A stretch of DNA of 6,527 nucleotides from Candidatus Cloacimonadota bacterium. GTDB taxonomy: Bacteria; Cloacimonadota; Cloacimonadia; Cloacimonadales; TCS61. Position 1 is the first letter of the stretch. The number at the start of each line of letters is the position of its first letter. The translations under genes were made by a program, and so were the position numbers. The stretch is from contig JABIME010000225.1 of the NCBI GenBank assembly GCA_018654125.1, positions 1 to 6,527 of the forward strand, read 5' to 3'. The notes beneath the pieces are model-generated. The model worked only from the letters and a program-made list of their open reading frames with translations, searched no databases and was not told where the DNA came from. Of this stretch, positions 1-5,060 are shown one piece after another.

Positions 1-209
1 ACATTTTTTTCAGTCATAAAAAGTGAAGCATTTTCAAATCCTTCATATTCTTCTTTCATATATTGGAAGTTAGTAATCATTACTTCCTCAATAATCTGAT
101 GGAATTTCCCAACAACTATTTTAACTTCATTTATTTCTTTGAGATGTTCTTTGATTCTGATATCTTTTGCAATTTCTAATAATGAGTGAACTATAGCACC
201 TTCATGCAT
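1..209 (-). CDS. hypA: HypA, hydrogenase nickel-insertion/zinc protein (N-terminal part, cut by window edge)
   Basis: This is the N-terminal 69 residues of a HypA-family protein; the gene runs off the left edge. HypA is a cytoplasmic nickel metallochaperone that works with the GTPase HypB to load nickel into the large subunit of [NiFe] hydrogenases. The translation begins MHEGAIVHSLLEIAKD, which has the invariant Met-His-Glu start; in the family the N-terminal amine and His2 bind nickel. It continues with a 'VVGKFHQIIEEVM' segment matching the family's 'iGklsgv.pe.L' region. The two CxxC zinc-binding pairs lie later in the protein and are not visible. The ATG shares one base with the hypE stop (TAATG, 211-207), and GAGGA at 221-217 gives a ribosome site 7 nt upstream. 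The fourth and fifth residues are Gly-Ala where family members often have a small residue then Ser. Identification rests on the start motif plus operon position, and I am confident of it. Confidence 0.9.
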   Translation of the reverse strand, partial: MHEGAIVHSLLEIAKDIRIKEHLKEINEVKIVVGKFHQIIEEVMITNFQYMKEEYEGFENASLFMTEKN

Positions 210-1192
210 TAACAAATCCTCGGAAGCGGATCGGATTCCAACATTAATAAAGGACGTAATCCACCTATAGAAGTTCTTAAATATACACCTTTAACTTCTG
301 CAGTAACTTCTCCAATAATTTTACTTTCTTTTCCATATTTATGTTTCTTCATTTCACTTAACAGGTTGGAAGTTTCACCTGATACAAAAGAGACAAGTTT
401 CCCTTCATTCGCCATATAAAGTGCATCAAGTCCTAGAAGTCCGCAAATTGCATTCACAGCATCTGTAATTGGAATATCCTCTTCATTAATGATTATTCCC
501 AAGTTTGTATCTTCGGCAACTTCATTTAAAATTGTAGCTACTCCACCACGAGTTGCATCCCTTAAGAATTTCACATTGCCGCTTTTTAGCATTAATTGAG
601 TCAGGTCGTTTAAGGAAGCACAATCACTCTCAGGGGCAGGATCTAGATCAAGTTTTTCACGAGCATTAATAATTGCTACAGTATGATCTCCAATTGTGCC
701 ATTAACAATTATTTTATCACCATTTTTAATATTATTAGAAGTAAGGTTAACACCTTCAGGTAGGAACCCAACACCGGTTGTTGTTATGTACATGCCGTCA
801 GCTTTACCGCGCTCTACCACTTTTGTATCTCCGGCAATTATTTTCACGTTTGCCTCTTCCGCAGCATGCTGAACAGACTCTGTGATCTTCTTTAAATCAT
901 CAATCTTGAATCCTTCTTCAATGATGTATGTGATCAAGAGGTATTTTGGAACAGCACCTTTCATTGAAACATCGTTCACAGTTCCAGTAACAGAAAGTTT
1001 ACCTATATCTCCACCTGGGAAGAAAATTGGCTTTATAACATGGGCATCTGTTGTAACTACTGTTCTATTTTCTATCTCAACTGCATCATCCAAAGTTGGG
1101 AGTTTAAAATTCTTATTAAAAACATCATTAATTAACCTTCTGGTTAATCCTCCGCCACTTCCATGACCGAGAGTGATTATATCATCTTTCAT
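209..1192 (-). CDS. hypE: HypE, carbamoyl dehydratase (hydrogenase cyanide-ligand synthesis)
   Basis: A complete 327-residue HypE, close to the usual family length. HypE is a cytoplasmic, PurM/AIR-synthase-like ATPase. HypF carbamoylates its C-terminal Cys, and HypE dehydrates this with ATP to a thiocyanate that donates CN to the HypC-HypD iron complex. The chain ends in PRIC, the diagnostic tail, with Cys327 as the modified residue. Other visible family motifs are GHGSGGG near residues 9-15, TTDAHVIKPIFFPGGDIG around 47-64, GTVNDVSMKGA around 70-80, AGDTKVVERG around 120-129 and RDATRGGVATILNE around 211-224. The ATG is preceded by AAAGGA at 1206-1201 (spacer 8 nt). It starts 39 bp after the hypD stop and overlaps hypA by one base. 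All key residues seem intact. Confidence 0.97.
   Translation of the reverse strand: MKDDIITLGHGSGGGLTRRLINDVFNKNFKLPTLDDAVEIENRTVVTTDAHVIKPIFFPGGDIGKLSVTGTVNDVSMKGAVPKYLLITYIIEEGFKIDDLKKITESVQHAAEEANVKIIAGDTKVVERGKADGMYITTTGVGFLPEGVNLTSNNIKNGDKIIVNGTIGDHTVAIINAREKLDLDPAPESDCASLNDLTQLMLKSGNVKFLRDATRGGVATILNEVAEDTNLGIIINEEDIPITDAVNAICGLLGLDALYMANEGKLVSFVSGETSNLLSEMKKHKYGKESKIIGEVTAEVKGVYLRTSIGGLRPLLMLESDPLPRIC
217..221 (-). promoter_or_regulatory. hypA ribosome binding site inside the hypE PRIC codons
   Basis: On the minus strand the codons for the last residues of HypE read CCG AGG ATT TGT TAA. The GAGGA within them lies 7 nt before the hypA ATG, which itself overlaps the hypE stop as TAATG. 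The site is thus embedded in the codons of the essential PRIC tail and supports coupled translation of hypE and hypA. Confidence 0.6.
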
Positions 1193-1200
1193 ATTATATT

Positions 1201-1206
1201 TCCTTT
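1201..1206 (-). promoter_or_regulatory. hypE ribosome binding site
   Basis: AAAGGA on the minus strand lies 8 nt before the hypE ATG, in the 39-bp hypD-hypE gap. It supports the chosen start, with GHGSGG following about 8 residues in. Confidence 0.6.
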
Positions 1207-1231
1207 AATCGGTGTAGATTCGTAAGCAATT

Positions 1232-2293
1232 CTATCTTTCATATCTATAATAAGCTGCGCAACTTCCTTCAGATGAAACCATACAAGGTCCGATAGGGTG
1301 AGCAGGATTGCAGGTTTTTTCAAATAATGGACACTCTGGTGGAATAATTATCCCCTTAAGAACATCGGCACATTTGCAACCTGTATTTCCTTCTTCTTCT
1401 TTTAATTTAATATTATATTTTTTGGAAGCATCGAATTCCTTGAATTCCTCACGAATTCCTAGCCCGGAGTTCGGGATCCAACCAATTCCACGCCAAAGAG
1501 CATCTTCAACTTCTAAAACTGCATCTATAACCTTTTGTGCATTTTTATTTCCAACAATATTCACAACCCTATTATACTCATTTACAATTGCAGGTTTGCA
1601 ACTTTTAACTTGCTCGGTTATTATCTTTATTGCTGATAAAATATCTAGCGGTTCAAATCCTGAAACAACTCCACCAATTCCATATTTTTCTGGTAGAAGC
1701 ATGTAAGATTCAGAACCAATTATCACACTCACATGACCAGGTAGTAGAAATCCATCTAGTTTGATGTCATCCGCAGAGAGAAGAGCTTCTAGAGCTGGTG
1801 GAACAAGTTTGAAAGCAGGGAAAACAGAAAAATTATTCAATTGCTGCTTTTTTGCCATCAATATAGTCTGAGCAATTCCTGGGACTGTGGTTTCAAACCC
1901 AATACCTACAAAAATAGTCTCTTTTTCTTTTGATAATTCTAAAGCTTCTAACGGTGAGTAAACTATCTTTACATCTAACCCTCTGGCTCGAGCATGTTCA
2001 AGTGTTTCATCTTTTCCCGGAACTCGTATAACATCACCAAATGTAGCAATCGTTACATTTTCCAGTTTCACTAACTCATCGATCAGTGAAGATGGTGTAA
2101 CACAAACCGGGCAGCCTGGACCAGATATAAGTGAAATGTTGTCAGGAAGTAATTTTCTTATTCCCCAATGACCAATTGCCATTGTATGAGAACCGCATAC
2201 TTCCATTATTTTTGTAGGTTTTTCCCACTTTTGTAGATCACTTACAATTTTCTTTATTAATTTAGGATCCCTGAATTTTGTTAGATCAATCAT
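1232..2293 (-). CDS. hypD: HypD, Fe-S scaffold for Fe(CN)2CO assembly
   Basis: A HypD-family protein of 353 residues from the ATG at 2293. HypD carries a [4Fe-4S] cluster and, with HypC, forms the scaffold on which the Fe(CN)2CO unit of [NiFe] hydrogenases is built. Visible motifs are MEVCGSHT (Cys33), GPGCPVCVTP (Cys61 and Cys64), GFETTVPG, LPGHVSVIIG, GIGWIPNSGLG, and a C-terminal cysteine-rich block (Cys306, 308, 321, 328, 337, 345) ending CMVSSEGSCAAYYRY. The family motif is usually MEVCGTHT, so Ser replaces Thr here, a conservative change. An in-frame TTG at 2317 would add eight residues, but it has no ribosome site. MIDLTKFRDP fits the family start, so ATG 2293 is preferred. That start lies inside hypC (8-nt overlap), with GGAAG directly against the ATG and GAGGAA further upstream; translational coupling to hypC is likely. 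Confidence 0.97.
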   Translation of the reverse strand: MIDLTKFRDPKLIKKIVSDLQKWEKPTKIMEVCGSHTMAIGHWGIRKLLPDNISLISGPGCPVCVTPSSLIDELVKLENVTIATFGDVIRVPGKDETLEHARARGLDVKIVYSPLEALELSKEKETIFVGIGFETTVPGIAQTILMAKKQQLNNFSVFPAFKLVPPALEALLSADDIKLDGFLLPGHVSVIIGSESYMLLPEKYGIGGVVSGFEPLDILSAIKIITEQVKSCKPAIVNEYNRVVNIVGNKNAQKVIDAVLEVEDALWRGIGWIPNSGLGIREEFKEFDASKKYNIKLKEEEGNTGCKCADVLKGIIIPPECPLFEKTCNPAHPIGPCMVSSEGSCAAYYRYER

Positions 2294-2510
2294 CTTCCAG
2301 TAGTGCCATTTCCTCAAATAATTTTAATGTTTCATTTGCATCTTCTTCCGAAATTATATTTAGTGCAAATCCGGTATGCATAAGTACCCAGTCTCCAATT
2401 TCTGCTTCTGGAGTAAAAGTGAACATAATCTCTTTATTCACTCCACCCAGGTTTACAATACCTTTCTCGCCATCTTTCTCAACGATTTTTGCAGGAATTG
2501 CTAAACACAT
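2286..2510 (-). CDS. hypC: HypC, hydrogenase assembly chaperone
   Basis: A 74-residue HypC/HupF-family protein of usual size. HypC binds HypD during Fe(CN)2CO assembly and then carries the iron unit to the hydrogenase large-subunit precursor in the cytoplasm. It begins MCLAIPAKIVE, the hallmark start. Cys2, exposed after Met removal, is the iron and precursor-binding residue. The OB-fold-like core contains GIVNLGGVNKEI and GDWVLMHTGFALNIISEEDA, the typical '.GDyvlvHvGfAi..ideeeA' region, followed by a short acidic tail. AAGGAG at 2521-2516 lies 5 nt before the ATG, one of the two best ribosome sites in the window. Its last eight bases overlap hypD. Being first after hypF, it may be made in higher amount, but that is inference. 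Confidence 0.97.
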   Translation of the reverse strand: MCLAIPAKIVEKDGEKGIVNLGGVNKEIMFTFTPEAEIGDWVLMHTGFALNIISEEDANETLKLFEEMALLEDD

Positions 2511-2515
2511 ATTTT

Positions 2516-2521
2516 CTCCTT
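2516..2521 (-). promoter_or_regulatory. hypC ribosome binding site
   Basis: AAGGAG on the minus strand lies 5 nt before the hypC ATG, in the 54-bp hypF-hypC gap. It fixes the MCLAIP start. It is much stronger than any site before hypF or hypD. Confidence 0.75.
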
Positions 2522-2564
2522 ATCTCTGATTCAATAGTGTACATTAAATCAATATATTATCAAT

Positions 2565-4796
2565 CTATAGATTTAAATTTCTGTTCGCTATCATTACCTG
2601 ACCAACTGATATCGAACTGTCATTTGGTGATAAATTTTTTGGTGAATAAACTGTAAAGTTATTTTTGATAAGTGTTTCTATGAGTCCATCTAGTAATATT
2701 CTATTCTGCATTACACCACCAGAAAGAACAACTTTATTTATTCTATGCTGTGATGAAATCCTTTGAATAGAAGCCAGTGTAAAATCAATTATTGTCTTGT
2801 GGAATCGCTTTGCAACAATATTTAATTTCTCGCCATTTTTAATATCCTCTGATATTTCAATAATAAGTGGATTTATATTAATTGTATCTTTTAGTATCTC
2901 ATATGTATAAGGTTTGGAATTCACCACAGTTTCATTTCCACATAAGAACTCTAAAGCCATTGCACTCTGTGCTTCAAATGTTATTGATGGGAAAAGCCCT
3001 AACATTGCCGCAACACAATCAAAAAGCCTGCCAATGCTTGAAGTTTGGAACACATTGAAGTTATTTTGCAATTGTTTTTGGATCACATTTCGCTCCAATT
3101 CTGAAATTCCTTTTAATAATTCTGTATTTGCTCCAGCTACTATTGAATATGCATAAGCAATACGAACAGGGTGCTTTATTGCTGCATCACCACCTGGTAG
3201 AGGCAAATAGTTTAGATGAAATGAACGTTCGAAATTTGTATGGTCTGCAATAAAAATCTCTCCACCCCAAATTGCACCATCTGTTCCGTATCCTGTTCCA
3301 TCATAAGAGATGCCAATTACTTTTTCATCCAATTTATGTTCTGCCATTATTGCAGAAATATGAGCATGATGATGTTGTACTTTAATTAGCTGAAGTTTTG
3401 CCTGCTCAGCAAATCTGGTTGTGGCAAAATCTGGTTGAAGATCACACGCGATAAGTTGCGGTTTGAACTTGAACCACTTCAAAAATTTATTGTAAGTTTC
3501 ATTATAAAAATCCATCGTCTCTTTACTGCCGGAATTACCAATATAAGGTGATAAAAATAGATCATCACTATTAGATAATGAAAACGTTAATTTTAACTCA
3601 GCGCCGCAGCCAAGAGTTGGAACAGTTTTAAAAGGTAGTTTTATTGGGGATGGAACAAATCCGCGTGAACGACGAATAAGAATATTGTTTGCTTTTGCAG
3701 GTAAAATTATTGAATCGTCAGATCTATTAAAAATTGGTCTGTTATGGGTAAGAAAACAATCACATAGATTTTGCAATTTATTTTCTGTTTTAGCGATTGG
3801 TTCGTTGCTATTGTTACCTGAGGTCATAATTACAATTGGAAGCTCTTCTGTTACAAATTGATAGTGGTGCGGAGCATATGGTAGAAAAATACCAATATTT
3901 GGATTTTGTGGAGCTACATTCTCAGCAAGCATGGTATTATTTTTTTTAGGTAATATAACAATTGGAGCAGCGGGTGATTTAAGTAATCTAAGCTGTTTAG
4001 CATTAATTTGTACTACTTTATTAGCGTTCTCTTCATTGCACATTACAGCAAATGGCTTGTGAGGTCGATTCTTTCTTTGTCTAAGCAACTCAACAGTGTT
4101 ATGATTTGCGGCATCACAAGCTATATGGAATCCTCCGATCCCCTTTATTCCAACGATCTTTCCATCTTTTAATGCAGCAACTGTATTCTGTATTGGATCA
4201 CCAGAAATGGGGGAAAGATCCTCATTTAAGAATTGAAGTTGAGGTCCGCATTCTGGGCAAGCAACAGGCTGTGCATGGAATCTTCTATTAAGAGGATCTT
4301 TATATTCTTCCAAACAAAAATTACATAACTTAAAATCTTTCATAGATGTTACGGGGCGGTCATAAGGAGTTTCTTTTATAATTGAATATCTGGGTCCGCA
4401 ATTTGTGCAATTAATAAATGCATATTTATATCTGGGATCTTTTGGATCATTAAATTCATCTAAACATTCTTTACAAACAGCTAGGTCAGGGGAGATCAGT
4501 GTCGAGCCTTCAGAGCTTGAACTTGATCTAATTGAAAAAGTTTTATATTTTGTATTTGGAAGTTCCTTAAATTGAAAACTGTTAATTTTAGCAGCAGGTG
4601 GGAGCTCATTCTTTATTCTATATATAAATGTATCAAGTGACGCACTTGTGCCCTCAGCTTCAATTAAAACTCCACTGGTTGAATTTAAAACGTAACCTGT
4701 TAGTTTCTGTTCAATTGCCAGCTTATAAATGAACGGGCGAAACCCCACCCCTTGAACTATTCCATTTATTTTTATTTGATACATTCTGCCATCCAT
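2565..4796 (-). CDS. hypF: HypF, carbamoyltransferase for hydrogenase maturation
   Basis: A full-length HypF of 743 residues. It hydrolyses carbamoyl phosphate, forms carbamoyl-adenylate with ATP, and transfers the carbamoyl group to the C-terminal Cys of HypE. Domains in order: (1) acylphosphatase-like, about 5-95, with VQGVGFRPF (catalytic Arg20) and Asn38; (2) two zinc fingers, each CxxC-x18-CxxC, at Cys108/111/130/133 and Cys158/161/180/183; (3) a YrdC/Sua5-like nucleotide domain, about 200-380, with GIKGIGGFHIACDA and KNRPHKPFAVMC, ending near RRSRGFVPSP; (4) a Kae1-like C-terminal domain with VQHHHAH (473-479, metal ligands), SYDGTGYGTDGAIWGGE, and VVLSGGVMQNRIL near 689-701. All four domains look intact. 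The ATG at 4796 has no Shine-Dalgarno site. An in-frame ATG at 4784 (starting MYQIKING) has a weak GGATGG 4 nt upstream and is a credible alternative start. It is the first gene of the minus-strand hyp operon, 54 bp before hypC. Confidence 0.97.
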   Translation of the reverse strand: MDGRMYQIKINGIVQGVGFRPFIYKLAIEQKLTGYVLNSTSGVLIEAEGTSASLDTFIYRIKNELPPAAKINSFQFKELPNTKYKTFSIRSSSSSEGSTLISPDLAVCKECLDEFNDPKDPRYKYAFINCTNCGPRYSIIKETPYDRPVTSMKDFKLCNFCLEEYKDPLNRRFHAQPVACPECGPQLQFLNEDLSPISGDPIQNTVAALKDGKIVGIKGIGGFHIACDAANHNTVELLRQRKNRPHKPFAVMCNEENANKVVQINAKQLRLLKSPAAPIVILPKKNNTMLAENVAPQNPNIGIFLPYAPHHYQFVTEELPIVIMTSGNNSNEPIAKTENKLQNLCDCFLTHNRPIFNRSDDSIILPAKANNILIRRSRGFVPSPIKLPFKTVPTLGCGAELKLTFSLSNSDDLFLSPYIGNSGSKETMDFYNETYNKFLKWFKFKPQLIACDLQPDFATTRFAEQAKLQLIKVQHHHAHISAIMAEHKLDEKVIGISYDGTGYGTDGAIWGGEIFIADHTNFERSFHLNYLPLPGGDAAIKHPVRIAYAYSIVAGANTELLKGISELERNVIQKQLQNNFNVFQTSSIGRLFDCVAAMLGLFPSITFEAQSAMALEFLCGNETVVNSKPYTYEILKDTININPLIIEISEDIKNGEKLNIVAKRFHKTIIDFTLASIQRISSQHRINKVVLSGGVMQNRILLDGLIETLIKNNFTVYSPKNLSPNDSSISVGQVMIANRNLNL

Positions 4797-4812
4797 AAAT
4801 AAATATTGGAAG

Positions 4813-4842
4813 AATATCTTTTGAATATATTATTAGCGTCAA
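4813..4842 (-). promoter_or_regulatory. Candidate hypF operon promoter
   Basis: On the minus strand TTGACG (4842-4837) is followed after 18 bases by GATATT (4818-4813), a 5/6 and 4/6 match to sigma-70 -35 and -10 hexamers. Transcription would begin near 4806. That would leave about 10 nt before the ATG at 4796 and about 22 nt before the in-frame ATG at 4784, slightly favouring the latter as the true hypF start. In such AT-rich DNA a match of this quality can occur by chance. Confidence 0.3.
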
Positions 4843-4944
4843 GGATTAATTCTGATTAAAATATAAAATTAAATTCATTGATATTAATTGCTTCTAAATA
4901 TTTCATAATACAAGGTAAACAAAAGAGATACATAAATACAAATA

Positions 4945-4959
4945 TGAGAATGATTATCA
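4945..4959. promoter_or_regulatory. Putative Fur-family operator (7-1-7 inverted repeat)
   Basis: TGAGAATGATTATCA matches the Fur-family 7-1-7 consensus TGATAATNATTATCA at every specified base except the fourth (G for T). Against the classical 19-bp Fur box, positions 4946-4964 match 15 of 19. It lies in the divergent promoter region, 25 bp upstream of a TTGACA element for hoxF and about 150 bp from hypF. Fur, PerR, Zur and Nur share similar boxes, so the metal or signal sensed cannot be told from the site. Iron or nickel control of an iron- and nickel-containing hydrogenase would make sense, but this is inference. Confidence 0.6.
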
Positions 4960-4984
4960 ATAACAATGGACAAGAAAAATCTAT

Positions 4985-5013
4985 TTGACAACCTATTCTC
5001 AATTAGATTTTTA
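4985..5013 (+). promoter_or_regulatory. Candidate hoxF promoter
   Basis: A perfect TTGACA -35 hexamer at 4985-4990 is followed, after about 17 bases, by a T-rich stretch near 5008-5013 (TTTTTA) that is a poor -10 element. If used, transcription would start near 5020 and give a leader of about 40 nt carrying the strong ribosome site. The weak -10 suggests an activator, a different sigma factor or another start site. If the host is Bacteroidota-like, sigma-70 consensus rules would not apply well. Confidence 0.3.
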
Positions 5014-5046
5014 CCACTCTAAATTTAGCATTAAAAAAAATATAGA

Positions 5047-5055
5047 AAAGGAGGT
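5047..5055 (+). promoter_or_regulatory. Strong ribosome binding site of hoxF
   Basis: AAAGGAGGT is complementary to the 3' end of 16S rRNA and sits 5 nt before GTG 5061. It decides the start: no other in-frame start codon lies at a proper distance. It therefore supports translation of the cysteine-rich N-terminal extension of HoxF. Confidence 0.85.
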
Positions 5056-5060
5056 TGATT

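Larger units (their letters stand above)
4797..5060. other. Divergent intergenic region between hypF and hoxF
   Basis: This 264-bp, very AT-rich stretch separates the 5' ends of the two opposed operons, so it should hold the promoters for both. It contains a Fur-family-like operator (4945-4959), a candidate hoxF promoter around 4985-5013, a candidate hypF promoter around 4813-4842, an A-tract (about 5033-5040) and the hoxF ribosome site. I see no RNA gene, riboswitch-like fold, transposon end or convincing terminator hairpin in it. Confidence 0.85.

Noticed and set aside
882..1166. Plus-strand open frames opposite hypE, hypD, hypC and hypF
   Set aside because: They are antisense to well-supported hyp genes, have no recognisable motifs and no convincing start signals.
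2562..2573. AATCTATAGATT perfect palindrome at the hypF stop codon
   Set aside because: It has no loop, is AT-rich, lacks a following T-run on the minus strand and lies within the hyp operon, so it is not a terminator.
4878..4891. TTGAT-N4-ATTGC, a possible FNR/CRP-family site
   Set aside because: Only the left half matches TTGAT-N4-ATCAA; the right half keeps two of five bases. That is too weak in AT-rich DNA, although oxygen control would be plausible for a hydrogenase.
4966..5022. An 18-codon plus-strand reading frame (beginning MDKKNLF) and a 14-codon one at 4944-4988 upstream of hoxF, possible leader peptides
   Set aside because: Neither has a ribosome site, both overlap the operator or the candidate promoter, and frames of this size are expected by chance.
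5019..5028. CTAAATTTAG palindrome upstream of hoxF
   Set aside because: It is only 10 bp of A/T-rich sequence, matches no operator I recognise, and is likely to occur by chance.
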